Positions 12,182 to 24,387 of a stretch of 57,500 nt of DNA are shown here, one piece after another (position 1 is the first letter of the stretch; every line of letters begins with the position of its first letter). A program made the translations under genes and the position numbers. The stretch covers positions 600,001 to 657,500 of the forward strand of contig CAUJGJ010000441.1 of assembly GCA_963170055.1 (NCBI GenBank), in the 5' to 3' direction. Source of the stretch: Halisarca cf. caerulea (Eukaryota; Porifera; Demospongiae; Chondrillida; Halisarcidae). The notes under the pieces are model-generated. The model saw nothing but the letters and a program-made list of their open reading frames with translations. It searched no databases and was not told where the DNA came from.

Positions 12182-13126
12182 GGCAAGGGACAGGAAGTGG
12201 TCCCACTTCTATCTGGTGTGCCCTACACTCATCAGCGTAGTCCTGGACCACTCTACACACTGTAGAAAGGGAGTCGTCTCCGTTGAGGAAGCAGTAGTCA
12301 ACCACACAACTATTGAAGCTGTTCAGTGGCAAGATGACATCGTGACAGTTGGCATAGCTACCAGCTGGATCTAGAAGACCATTACAGAAGTTTTGAGCTT
12401 CAGACAAAGTTGTATCATCACACACAGGTGGATCCACGGGGTTTTGGAAGGTGCAAGAACTGGGTACATCAGGTGCTCTGTATTCCAGTTCAAATGTGGC
12501 CAGGTCTGCTACATTGCCATTTTGAAGTTTGAAGTCATTTGTGAGGTCACCGTCGCAGTCTCCCAGCAAACCACACAGTTTTCCTCTGTAGGACAGTGGA
12601 GCCCGTACACTCAGGAAGTATGTACCGTAAGTCACTACCACATCATAGTCAATCAGACGCACTGTTGTCAGACCTCCGGAGATAACTTCAATGTTGACAT
12701 CCTCCAGTCCACCTACTCCTGTGAATGTGTACTGAGATGGCTCCAGGTAGATCCACACACCATGAGCTGGTACCTCGATGACAGCACTGTCTATACAAGT
12801 TGGAGCTCTCCCTCCTGAACACCTGTCTGATGCTATTGAGTAGACAGCAAACGTGTTGTTATCACAGTCTTTGGTGAAGACGTGACTGCAGTGGTCAAAC
12901 AGGTCATATCTGTACCCATCATAGGTGATGTAGTGAGGGTCACCTGACGCACTACCAGAACATGCTGGACAGTCTTCTTTTCTAAAACAGTGTCCTGTTC
13001 TGTCGTTGAGCACCATTCCCTCGGGACAGAAACAACCTAGTATTTTGGTCTGATTCTGAGGCTCTGGATTGCGACATGAGGGTTGAGGAATGAGGCCATA
13101 TCGGATCACATGATCAAACTGACACA
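12182..13126 (-). CDS. Exon 18: VWD module 5 (type A)
   Basis: 945 bp, phase 1 to 1, acceptor CTTTGCAG, donor GTAAGT. It encodes residues 2082-2397. TIL-like half (VCQFDHVIRYGLIPQPSCR, GCFCPEGMVLNDRTGHC), VWD (GDPHYITYDGYRYDLFDHC, KLCGLLGDCDGDLTND) and C8 (NFCNGLLDPAGSYANCHD, YADECRAHQIEVG). The front part is closest to module 2, the back part closest to module 4. Confidence 0.94.
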
Positions 13127-13324
13127 CTGCAAAGAGGAACAACAGGGCACAAAAGGATGACATCACTAACACATAATGAACTAGAAAGTGACTATAATTC
13201 ATACAAATCTCCCATGAAAAGATGTTTCTTGTATGCATGAATTGACACATGCTAGGCACCACAAAAGCCAATGCATTGAGCTACAAGAGGGGCACAATAA
13301 GGGCTGCTAATAGACTAATACCCT

Positions 13325-14525
13325 ATTTACACAGAAGTGTTAAAGAGCTTTCTAAACTAGTTTAACATAAAACTGCTTTAAACTGCTTACGCGTAGGCAC
13401 GTTAAAACGATTGCGTTACCGGTTTAGCTAAACCACCTTTCAAGGTGGTTTGAAGTTGGTTCAAAACCGAGTTAAAGGGACCGTGTCACCGCTTACGCTA
13501 CAATTAATTGGCATCTTAGTTTACACAACATTATGCGATGATCAGCGTTTTACTGCAGACAACTCTCAAGCACGCACTACTAAACACAATCAGTTCTGCG
13601 CCGATGTGTGCATGAAGTAACTAATACACATAGATACTCTTAGGATCCCGAGGATGAAAAGTGGGTGTGAGCATCGGAGATACGTTCTTGCTCTTGCAGA
13701 AGAGTGATAGTCTGTCTTCTGCTAGGCTAGTGCCAAAGCGATCCGAATAACAGTCTGGCGATTTGAGGCGAGCATAAGAGGAAGATGACGAAAATGACAC
13801 TGAAGCGGGCTTGATTGGTACCACAATTTATTACAGTTATCTCTCAATGCTCATACTGCTGATGGAATGGTTAACTTGCAAAGGAAATCAGTGCAGAGAT
13901 AATGAGTCTATCTATTGTTGCTCACAAAGCCTAGCTGTTGTGTGTGGTTTCCTTCAAACGCAATGCCTAGTCTTGCTCTTTGAGGGTCTTCAAACCAACC
14001 ACCCCTTCTAAATTGACCGATCGGCGATAACAAATGTTGGGTTGGCAATGAAAACTAAAACATTTCTTTTGTAGACCGCCAATCAGATTTCACAATGAGA
14101 ATGTTACATTCTCTATCTCAAATCGGATTAGGTACGTACATTGCACAAAAGAATACATGAAATTATACGATGCATGCGCGACACTTTCCCTTTATTAATA
14201 AACTAAATCTGCTCTTTAAATGCTAACTATATGAAGAAGTATAAGCTAGTATTTTACCACCAATGAACAACACGGTACACCACCCACATTCGTATATGCA
14301 GAGAGTGGTGACGACAACAAGACCACCAGAGAATAAATTGATGTGATTCATTTTATATCAGACAAAACAGTAAATTAATGTTGCTTATAGCGATTTGAAG
14401 CGTTTCCACTATAGAGAGCAAAATTGGGAGGCAAATTGCCTTCGAAAGCAGTTTTAGATAGTACGTGTAAACAAATTAAAACGATCTAGTTAAACAAATC
14501 GCTTAAAATTTCTTAAGTGCAAAAC
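13325..14525. mobile_element. Element E: MITE with GTTTAA/TTAAAC-rich ends
   Basis: Starts TATTTACACAGAAGTGTTAA, contains repeated AAACCACC/GGTGGTTT and GCTTTAAA motifs, and ends with the degenerate inverse (AAATTTCTTAAGTGCAAAA). Inner sequence at about 14230-14350 (AAGTATAAGCTAG..ATTTTACCACC, CCACCCACATTCGTATATGC) parallels 29140-29230 in element F. It is about 700 bp longer than F. Confidence 0.6.
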
Positions 14526-15617
14526 CATTCACGGAGGGTACGAGGGTTATGGGGTATAAGTACAAAAAAATTGCATGCACACTTGAGTACATGCAAACCA
14601 GATGCATCCAACCTGGAAATTACATTTAATCTGCCCCTTGCCTCCGAATCAATTCTGAACATGTACAATTGCCTCTAGAAGCAGAACTTGAGCTGGGACT
14701 GGCTTAGAAATGTACCAAGTCTAGAAATACACTTAACATAAACAGTGTTCGTCTTAGGTATCTTTAGGCATGTTGGTCCAACATGCCTTCTTTTCTCCAA
14801 TTAATACATTTGTAGGAAAATGCATGTATTCAAAGACTATTGCAAATCTATGGTTGGTACAAATCATGCGAGTGCTCATAACTGAAGCTGCAAGCAATTT
14901 GTAATGTATTGTATGCATATGTATATGATGATGTACGTATGTATGTATATACATATTGAACATGCATGATACTATTTCTGGGGAGAACACTGCATAAATG
15001 ATAACAAAGTATGTGTTACCCTATGCACTGTTTAACAGAAAACTATTCAAAAAATGTGTGCAATTTTTAGCAACTCTGTGGAATTTGAGAGGTTATGTCT
15101 ACATCCCAAGATAATTCTATGTAGATGGACAACCATTTACTGTTTGGCAACCACTGGAAATGTATTCAGGGTCTGAATTACTAGAAGAAAGTGCAAGATT
15201 TAAAGAAAGCCTAAAAAAGCATTGAAAATAGTCAACTGTGAGTGTTCATGCAAAGATTAACACAACATGTTGAATTGTGTGCAAAGACCATACTGTAGTG
15301 TGTCCCAAAAATGCCAAAGTAAGTGCAATAGCTCCAAAATCCCTTTGCAATATGTTCACAAAAATTGAGTCCCAGTATCCTTGAGATACTTCCAGTTACC
15401 TCGATAGTCTGTACCTGCTACATAGTACAGCGAAACTGCTCTAATGGTACACTCAATACGATCTCAAAATAATGTTGGATTAGGAGGTTGTCAGATTAGG
15501 AAAGGCCTCTTACAACACTTTAATATGGTGACCGTACCTCATTAGACAGTTGGACTAGAGGGAATGTCAGATTACTGAGGTTGTCAAAATAAAGACGCTT
15601 CATTGCACTACACTAAC

Positions 15618-15785
15618 CTGTACATTCCATTGGGTCCACGCACTCTCCGTTGATGTCGTGTATTGTACCATCATTGCAGTAGCATCCTTCAACACAGAAT
15701 CCATCATCATATCCATCTGGATTCTGACAGGACTGAGGAATGGTTGGACCACATCTGAAGGTCTGACCAGGAGGACAGGTTGGCT
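15618..15785 (-). CDS. Exon 17: TIL domain 4 (type a)
   Basis: 168 bp, phase 1 to 1, acceptor TCACACAG, donor GTTAGT. It encodes residues 2026-2082: CPPGQTFRCGPTIPQSCQNP, GFCVEGCYCNDGTIHDING and CVDPMECTG. Its upstream intron carries the same TCACATGATGTCATGTGAC segment and 26-bp minisatellite as exon 19. The GTTAGT donor is a useful precedent for exon 20. Confidence 0.93.
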
Positions 15786-15846
15786 CTGTGTGAGAGGGGG
15801 AACGGTCACATGATGTCATGTGACACTGAATACCCGCTAGCATATG

Positions 15847-16285
15847 CTCTAGACACTCACACCTGTGTGTAGTGTGGACCACTCACACCTGTGTGTAGTG
15901 TAGACCACTCACACCTGCGTGTAGTGTGGACCACTCACACCTGTGTGTAGTGTGGACCACTCACACCTGTGTGTAGTGTGGACCATTCACACTTGTGTGT
16001 ACAGTGTGGACCACTCACACCTATGTGTAGTGTGGACCACTCACACCTGTGTGTAGTGTGGACCACGCACACCTGTGAGTAGAGTGGACCGCTCACACCT
16101 GTGTATAGTGTGGACCACTCACACCTGTGTGTAGTGTGGACCACTCACATCTGTGTGTAGTGTGGACCACTCACACCTGTGTGTAGTGTGGACCACTCGC
16201 ACCTGTGTGTAGTGTGGACCACTCGCACCTGTGTGTAGTGTGGACCACTCACACCTGTGTGTAGTGTAGACCATTCGCAATATGT
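15847..16285. repeat. 26-bp minisatellite upstream of exon 17
   Basis: About 17 units of the GTGTGTAGTGTGGACCACTC-type repeat seen also at 9413-11874, in the equivalent position relative to a type-a TIL exon. Confidence 0.96.
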
Positions 16286-16337
16286 GTGCTTGAGTTCTAT
16301 CAGGTTGACAAATAGAGGTACTGTTCAAACTTTAGGA

Positions 16338-16470
16338 TGCATAAAACTACAAGGATTTGTGGAAATATGAGGATGTGTGGGGCTACAAGGATTTGTGAAG
16401 CTACAACGATGTATGAGGCTACAAGGATGTGTGGAGCTACAAGGATGTGTGGAGCTACAAGGATGTGTGA
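16338..16470. repeat. 18-bp minisatellite
   Basis: About seven imperfect units of AAGGATGTGTGGAGCTAC. Confidence 0.85.
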
Positions 16471-16682
16471 TGGTGAACCCAATTTGCAAACATGGGAAGG
16501 AAATCAGGTTTTCGCAGTGGAGAAAGGCCGTAGCAGCCACTTCAAAGTTGAATTTGGTAGATGTAGAAGTAGTGACAACCTGTCTGATCAGCATTGTATT
16601 CACAAGGGTGTTCCAAAGAACCATCACAGCACCTTTTAGTTATATCTACAGATAATTATTCAAGTGTATCCCATAACTGTTC

Positions 16683-16978
16683 AACCCTTTATAGTGGATG
16701 ACCAACTATTATAGTGGCTCACACGTGACCAACCTGTATCATGAACAAAAAGGTGAAATGGCGTAATGTAGTTGTAGACAAACCACTAAAGTGGCTCCTT
16801 CTTTTTCAAACATTTTTTGAAGCGATTTCAATTGTCTTAGGCACAACCAACACTGTCAAAGATAGCCAAGCTTATAAGGAACACACATGAATACTTAACT
16901 AAAAGAAATTTCCCCACACTGACTTGTTATAAATTGAAATCTAAGGGTATAAATGTTCCAACAACGGATGGTAATACA
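16683..16978. mobile_element. piggyBac-like MITE fragment
   Basis: Starts TTCAACCCTTTATAGTGGAT and carries ATAGTGGCTC, then CCAAGCTTATAAGGAACA. The last part is strongly similar to 32867-33140, and the start resembles the TTAA-flanked element at 47214. The right end is missing and is replaced by the 31-bp minisatellite. Confidence 0.55.
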
Positions 16979-16982
16979 CCCG

Positions 16983-17908
16983 GCACCACACAAGGTACTC
17001 ACAGGGTGAGGGGGTACTACACAAGGTAGCCACAGGATGAGGGTGTACTACACAAGGTACCCACAGGGTGAGGGTGTACTACACAAGGTAGCCACAGGAT
17101 GAGGGTGTACTACACTAGGTACCCACAGGGTGAGGGTGCACTACACAAGGTACCCACAGGGTGAGGGTGTACTACACAAGGTACCCACAGGGTGAGGGTG
17201 TACTACACAAGGTAGCCACAGGGTGAGGGTGTACTACACAAGGTACCCACAGGGTGAGGGTGTACTACACAAGGTACCCACAGGGTGAGGGTGTACTACA
17301 CAAGGTACCCACAGGGTGAGGGTGTACTACACAAGGTAGCCACAGCGTGAGGGTGTACTACACTAGGTACCCACAGGATGAGGGTATACTACACAAGGTA
17401 CCCACAGGGTGAGGGTGTACTACACAAGGTACCCACAGGGTGAGGGTGTACTACACAAGGTAGCCACAGGATGAGGGTGCACTACACAAGGTAGCCACAG
17501 GGTGAGGGTGTACTACACAAGGTAGCCACAGGGTGAGGGTGTACTACACAAGGTAGCCACAGGATGAGGATGTACTACACAAGGTAGCCACAGGGTGAGG
17601 GTGTACTACACAAGGTAGCCACAGGGTGAGGGTGCACTACACAAGGTACCCACAGGGTGAGGGTGTACTACACAAGGTACCCACAGGGTGAGGGTGTACT
17701 ACACAAGGTAGCCATAGGGTGAGGGTGTACTACACAAGGTACCCACAGGGTGAGGGTGTACTACACAAGGTAGCCACAGGATGAGGGTGTACTACACAAG
17801 GTAGCCACAGGGTGAGGGTGCACTACACAAGGTACCCACAGGGTGAGGGTGTACTACACAAGGTACCCACAGGATGAGGGTGTACTACACAAGGTACCCA
17901 CAGGGTGA
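16983..17908. repeat. 31-bp minisatellite
   Basis: About 30 tandem units of ACACAAGGTACCCACAGGG + TGAGGGTGTACT, with GTACCC/GTAGCC and GGGTG/GGATG variants. Confidence 0.97.
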
Positions 17909-18075
17909 GGACCTCTCAATCAAGTCATACACAATCTCACTTCAACAAATACTGTGGCTTTTGCATTAATTCACAACAGGTATGGAAAATTCACTGAGCT
18001 TTAAAGTAAAATAATATGGCTGCTAGCAGATTGAATGTATCGTGCTTACAATTGAACTTCTTAGCATACAATCAT

Positions 18076-18562
18076 CAGGGGCGGATCCAGAAAATAAACT
18101 AGGGGGGGGGGGGACCATCAGAAATCTAAAACTACCTATTTTTAGGTTCGAAGCCCCTCTCCCCCTTAGATACAACCCTTAAGCTTACCCAAACTGATGG
18201 GGGATGCTATATCACTGATCTATGGCTTCCTCAATCTGCAGGACTTACCAACAATTATCACCTGCTGTAATGATTGCGCAATTGGACTGTAGTATGACAC
18301 AATATTACCAACAAACATGGCGAATTCGGTAAAAAGAAGTAGATCGACCTGAAGGCTGGGTTTGGCATGGAGAAAGGGTTATTTTCTGGTGATATCAATG
18401 ATGATTTTACTTACATTTAACAACTTGAACCTAAAGACAGAGTGATTCTGAAGATACTATGTTCAATCTTCAATTTTTTCGCCTACCAATTTTTTCAACC
18501 TTAGCAACTTAGGGGGGGCACAGGCCCCCTGTGCCCCCCCCCCCCCCCTGGATCCGCCCCTG
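18076..18562. mobile_element. MITE with perfect 15-bp terminal inverted repeat
   Basis: CAGGGGCGGATCCAG at 18076-18090 and its exact inverse CTGGATCCGCCCCTG at 18548-18562. G-run and C-run stretches sit next to both ends. Length is 487 bp with no coding potential. GGGGCGGATCCAG ends are, from memory, common in many aquatic invertebrate genomes; I do not assign a superfamily. Confidence 0.85.
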
Positions 18563-19099
18563 AGTATGGATCCAATATGGCTTATCTTAAAATTAGCTGG
18601 ATTTACCATTGAGGACATGTAGCTATGCATGTTTGTTTGGCACATATGGGCCGTCAACTGTGACACACATCGGGAGTCAACTGCGACACACATCGGGAGT
18701 TTACACAGAAAACAACCCTCCAAAAGGACTACAAAACACCTGTTAGATCTTAGTGTTTACTCTCTAAACATGACCTATCTTCACATAAGCAGGAGAAAAC
18801 AGAGGAATATTGTTCGACAGAACAAAGCTGGCAGCCACCGCTGGTGGCACTGTTACTCCAGCTAAAGACTGGCCTGTCCACTTTAAAGACCTCAATAGCA
18901 AGTTACGTAATTTTAGAAGTTGTAACAAGTATCCTTGACCTCAATCTATGGACAGCGAGATGCCAAATGAAACCATACAGTGCATGAGATTGTCATTGTA
19001 AGGACTTTTTTGTACCTAATTAGTCAACTAACCTCTCCCTAATATGGGTTGAGGTATAACTGCAATAAGGAACTGTTCTACAAGAAGCTGACAACTTAC

Positions 19100-20044
19100 G
19101 GCAAGGGACAGGAAGTGGTCCCACTTCTATCTGATGTGCCCTGCACTCGTCAGCGTAGTCCTGGATCACTCTACACACTGTAGAAAGGGAGTCGTCTCCG
19201 TTGAGGAAACAGTAGTCCACCACACAACTGTTGAAGCTGTTCAGTGGCAAGATGACATCATGACAGTTGGCATAGCTACCAACCGGATCCAGAAGACCAT
19301 TACAGAAGTTTTGAGCTTCAGACAAAGTTGTATCATCACATACAGGAGGATCCACAGGGTTTCGGAAGGTGCAAGAACTGGGTACATCAGGTGCTCTGTA
19401 TTCCAGTTCAAATGTGGCCAGGTCTGCTACATTGCCATTTTGGAGTTTAAAGTCATTTGTGAGGTCACCGTCGCAGTCTCCCAGCAAACCACACAGTTTT
19501 CCTCTGTAGGACAGCGGAGCCCGTACACTCAGGAAGTATGTACCGTAAGTCACTACCACATCATAGTCAATCAGACGCACTGTTGTCAGACCTCCGGAGA
19601 TAACTTCAATGTTGACATCCTCCAGTCCACCTACTCCTGTGAACCTATAACCAGATGGCTCCAGGTTGATCCACACATTGTGAGCTGGGACCTCGATGAC
19701 AGCACTGTCTATACAAGTTGGAGCTCTCCCTCCTGAACACCTGTCTGATGCTATTGAGTAGACAGCAAACGTGTTGTTATCACAGTCTTTGGTGAAGACG
19801 TGACTGCAGTGGTCAAACAGGTCATATCTGTACCCATCGTAAGTCAGATAGTGAGGGTCTCCTGCTGCACTACCAGAACATGCTGGACAGGAGGACTGCA
19901 CTACACAATACCCTGTTCTGTCATCAAGAACACTTCCCTTCGGACAGAAGCAACCGTGCACTCTAGTCTGGTTTTCTGGATTAGGGTTACGACATGTTGC
20001 ATGGGGAGTGAATCCAAACCTCACCACTTGGTCGGGTGGACACA
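19100..20044 (-). CDS. Exon 16: VWD module 4 (type A)
   Basis: 945 bp, phase 1 to 1, acceptor ATGCACAG, donor GTAAGT. It encodes residues 1711-2026. TIL-like half (VCPPDQVVRFGFTPHATCR, GCFCPKGSVLDDRTGYC), VWD (GDPHYLTYDGYRYDLFDHC, KLCGLLGDCDGDLTND) and C8 (NFCNGLLDPVGSYANCHD, CVVDYCFLNGDD, YADECRAHQIEVG). VWD plus C8 match module 5 at nearly every residue, while the first ~60 residues differ strongly from it. The divergence is therefore mosaic within one exon. Confidence 0.94.
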
Positions 20045-20395
20045 CTGTGCATGGGACAGAAATGAGGATAAAGGTTACCGTCAAGATAAAATGGGATGAA
20101 AGAGGATAAACATACCATGAGAACGATGCATGGACAGTGACAATGGATGAGTACACAAGATCTCAACAACACAAGCAATGATACCCTAAAATTTACGCAC
20201 AGTGGATGAATAACAATAGCTATATAGGAAGTATGATGCAGCAAGCTAGTTGCTCAGAGGTTCAACTTCTAAACATAAGGCATCATGTAACACATTTGGC
20301 CTTCACAAACACTTGAACGCAAACAAACTAAAATACAATTAGCATTGCAGACCACAGCTCCAGGAGTGGCACGCTTCTAGGATGAGGCTACGTAC

Positions 20396-20845
20396 CCAAA
20401 ACCACCATAGCTGGTAGTAGACCCACAACCACCATGGCTGGTAGCAGACCCACAACCACCATGGCTGGTAGCAGACCCACAACCACCATAGCTGGTAGCA
20501 GACCCACAACCACCATGGCTGGTAGCAGACCCACAACCACCATGGCTGGTAGCAGACCCACAACCACCATGGCTGGTAGCAGACCTGTAACCACCATGGC
20601 TGGTAGTAGACCCACAACCACCATGGCTGGTAGCATACCCAATGCAAAACCACCATGGCTAGTAGTAGACCCACAACCACCATGGCTAGTAGTAGACCCA
20701 CAACCACCACGGCTGGTAGCAGACCCAAACCCACCATGGCTGATAGCAGACCCACAACCACCATGGTTGGTAGCAGACCCAAACCCACTATGGCTGCTAG
20801 CAGACCCACAATCACCGGTCATGTTTGGTAGACCCACAACCACCA
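20396..20845. repeat. 27-bp minisatellite
   Basis: About 16 units of CCACCATGGCTGGTAGCAGA + CCCACAA with point variants. All six frames read as low-complexity peptide, which explains the long open frames here. Confidence 0.96.
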
Positions 20846-22104
20846 CACAGGCTGTATATACATCGAATTTTACAGCTCAAACAACAATGTACGTCAATTT
20901 TTACAACTGTTCAGCATTTTAATGTTATTTATCAAAACAATAAACTACAAAACAGGCCCATGCGTCATACGCAGAAGTATAAAAATGATTTTGAAAAAGG
21001 TACACTTTTTCTATAAACGTCGATTTGGGGACGTGTAGAGGGTCTCCCAAAGAGATGAAACTGGCATGAGACGAAAGAGTAAAGTTCATTTAAGATATGG
21101 ATGCTGAGCGGAGAACATACGTATAACTCCAACTGAAATAGTTACAATGAAAAATGTACTTTTAGAGGGTAAAAATGGCTAAAAATGACAATTAACATGG
21201 TAATATCTTGGGCTAACCTGCTTATATAATCCCCGCTTAGCGAAAACAAGTAGACAATAGTATTTTAAATCCTTGGATTCTTTTGTTGTTCAGAAAAAGT
21301 CCCGGGTACACGTCCCCAAAACACGATATATCTTCAGGACGGTTCCAATCCGCCATTTTAGGATAACGTAAGGTGCGCGTCATCAGTATTGGGCATTTAT
21401 TCGTATGGTACATTGGAAATAAGCGCCCTACAATGTTATCGACTACGTGAACAATCGATCTGGTCGGCAATTTGTTGTGCGGAAAGTTCGATTTTTCATT
21501 AAAAGGTTCCAACAAGTATCGGTGAGTTCTTATGCATATATTCTTGTCATTGATAGTCATATCTGTGGCGAACATGGCTAAGACTCAGAGACAGTGGCAC
21601 TGGCTTGCGTACAAAATAATTCGATTAGTATGGTCAGAAAGTAGACTGAGCCTGCTAACATTTTGCCGATTTTAGCTAGTGTTTCATTCGTGATCTAGGA
21701 TATCCTGAAAAGTATAGTGCAGTTACTTGTCACAGCACTTTCTTACATTGATTCGGCATTCTGCAATGATCATTCGAGGTGGGAAGGTCGATATCGGCGG
21801 TACCTGTCCCTTTTTGATGGTACTAGTGTAGCTTGAACATTGCGACTAAGCATTGATGTGCATTCAGAAATACCTAAACAAAACTTTTTAAGGAACAAAA
21901 CGGCTTTTTGCCTTTTCAAAGTCGATAAGATTCGAAAGATTCTGCTATTGCTAAACCACTGTAAGCGCCCGCTACTGATGACGTATTACAACGTTTACCT
22001 TCTGTTGGTAAAGACAAATAGGTAAAACGTGACAAATTCCACAAATTCCACAACTTTGTCGCCTGTAATACCCACCTTCAAAAAAGCGCTATAATGCCCC
22101 TGTG
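20846..22104. mobile_element. Element K: insertion in the 27-bp minisatellite
   Basis: The 27-bp repeat stops at ...ACCACCA and a partial unit (CATGGCTGGTAGTAGA) resumes at 22105. The 1,259 bases between start CACAGGCTGTATATA and end TATAATGCCCCTGTG, i.e. short inverted CACAGG ends, with CA duplicated at the target. An internal inverted pair GGGGACGTGT/ACACGTCCCC lies at 21027 and 21312. No transposase seen. Confidence 0.6.
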
Positions 22105-22483
22105 CATGGCTGGTAGTAGATCGATATCAGTGTACAGTAAACTGGAAGTCATCCTCATTCTTCTAATTTTGTCTAGGATTCTCCGAATTTCTCCTTGTGA
22201 TTTGGTCCTCTTATAGTACTCAGCACTTTACTTCACTATTTGTCAAAGACCTGAAATTAGTATGCACTAGTTCTACTGCAACAGCTCTGTATAAGGACAT
22301 TCACAAATTTGTTATCTTATCGATGCATCACAACAACCATATGAGAAGTTTTGAATGATGCCCACTTGCAGGCATACGTACAAGACCGTTTGCTATGCCT
22401 ATGGCAACTGGTCTTTCAAATTGGAAACCAATTCATTGCTACATCAGTTGGAGTACTAATTACGTACTTATGTAGCCACATCA

Positions 22484-22484
<1 letters not shown>

Positions 22485-22551
<67 letters not shown>

Positions 22552-22558
22552 TTGTGTA

Positions 22559-22619
<61 letters not shown>
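22485..22619. repeat. (GT)n microsatellite after exon 15
   Basis: GT tract of about 130 bases interrupted by GAATTTGTGTAAGTTTGT, lying just after the exon 15 donor as in exon 21. Confidence 0.96.
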
Positions 22620-22620
<1 letters not shown>

Positions 22621-22669
22621 TGTTTGGGTGTGTGTGCATGTGTGTGTTCTTGTAGCTAGAGTACCTCAC

Positions 22670-22837
22670 CTGTGCACTCCTCAGGAGCCACACATCTCCC
22701 GTCCACATCCAGTATGGTACCTTCATTACAGGAACATCCTTCATGACAGGCATGGTCCTCTATGGTCTCAGGATCCTCACAGGAAGCAGGACGCAGTGGA
22801 CCACAACGGTAGCTCTGACCCTCGGGACACTCGGGAC
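22670..22837 (-). CDS. Exon 15: TIL domain 3 (type b)
   Basis: 168 bp, phase 1 to 1, acceptor TATCACAG, donor GTGAGG. It encodes residues 1655-1711: PECPEGQSYRCGPLRPASCE, HACHEGCSCNEGTILDVDG and CVAPEECTG. Exon 21 differs at a single residue (S against Y in GC[S/Y]CNEG). Identity continues past the donor into the intron, where both are followed by GTACTCTAGCTACAAGAACA and a GT/CA microsatellite. Confidence 0.93.
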
Positions 22838-23052
22838 CTGTGATAGAACATAGCACTGATTTCTGTGTGTGTGTGTACATGTATGTGTGTATGTGTGGAT
22901 GCGTGTGCGCATGTGCGTGCATGTTTGCATGTGAGCATGTGTGTGTGCCAGTTCAAAATATGATCATATGTTGATGTGCTCATTCTCAGCAAGAATGAAA
23001 TGATATACAGGAGCACATGTGAACACACACACCAACCTCCCCCACACATATC

Positions 23053-24171
23053 GCATGTGGGACATGTCCAAAATCTTGTATTGGTGTTAATGAGCTGGAA
23101 TTTGGCCTAAAGTTTCCCACGTAAGTCTTTAAGTCATGTGACACGCGCGTGATGAAGTATTTTGTTCACAGACTCAAGTTTGTTAGCGTTGTGGAAATTA
23201 TTCTGCACTCACGCTTTTGCAAATGCTTTTTATAGAAAACTTAAAGGATCGCATTTACGATCAGTATTTGTTAGCACGAACTGCAATTCATTCGAGATCG
23301 AATGATGCCCAGGACATGTACAATCAGGTAATAGGTTGAACGAAGACATTCTAAAGTATCAACGTAACACTGACTAGTGCATAGTGTGTTTAAACAAAGA
23401 TCGCACACCTTGATGTTGCCGATCGCCGATGGTTTGACTCTTTGTTGCCGATAGGTTGAACGAAGACATTCTAAAGTATCAACGTAACACTGACTAGTGC
23501 ATAGTGTGTTTAAACAAAGATCGCACACCTCGATGTTGCCGATCGCCGATGGTTTGACTCTTTGTTGCCGACGCTTGACTCCAATCAATTCCTGATTATG
23601 CTCAAAATGGCTTATAGATGAGAAGGATATCTCGTTGTGAAGGAGATATTGTCAGCAAACTGCCATGTCGCGGAGTAAATCAGAGAATTGTCCTAGGAGC
23701 TTTCCGAGGGTTTTATCCTCATCAGTGTTGGGTACTTCAACTTTTTACCCATGGGGGTTTTGATGCTGCGTTTGTCCAGGGAGTTATTGCGGAATAATTC
23801 AGAACATTGCAAGTTTTTCTTGAATATCTTTAAAACTCTTTAGGTATTCAAAACCCCCATGGGTAGAACGTTAGATATCACTGATAGGAACATTTTAGTC
23901 CATATTCTGTGTCTCTAGGCCTACGCTCTGATTTACTCACATCCAAAAACTTCTGATTGGGACTGTCGGATAAATCGTCGATTATTCGGATACCAAAGGA
24001 AAATATTTGGTTCAAAAGTAGCGCAACAAGTAGCTTAGATGTGTTTATACTGCTTTGAGATCATTAACTGTCCATTTTGATTTGTGCAAGTAAGAAACTG
24101 AGGAGTTTTGTAGCGAGTAAAATCACCGACTTCGGAAGCCATTTAAGTGCAAATGGACATGTCCCACATGT
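23053..24171. mobile_element. Element I: DNA transposon with ~17-bp terminal inverted repeat
   Basis: GCATGTGGGACATGTCCA near 23053 and TGGACATGTCCCACATGT ending near 24171 are inverse copies. Length is about 1.1 kb. It contains a 120-bp tandem duplication and no recognisable transposase. Borders may be off by a few bases. Confidence 0.7.
23331..23570. repeat. 120-bp tandem duplication
   Basis: ATAGGTTGAACGAAGACATT... is repeated at exactly 120 bases (23331 and 23451) with one visible substitution (CACACCT-T/C-GATG), so the duplication is recent. Confidence 0.95.
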
Positions 24172-24387
24172 GATGTACATATACACATAATATTATGCAT
24201 AAAAGTAAACATACTGCAAAATGAACTGTGTATGCACATGTATTATAATACATACGTATATAGGACTACGTATTAAAGGAAAGGCCAGTTAATGCAAATA
24301 ATAAATTTACTATAATAAATATCTGACCACATGCCTTACACAAACACGTGCATGCACGCATACATACAAACACACATAGTCACTTAC

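Noticed and set aside
20339..20922. Frames over the 27-bp minisatellite (MAGSRPTTT and related)
   Set aside because: Repeat artefact on both strands with no splice or start support.
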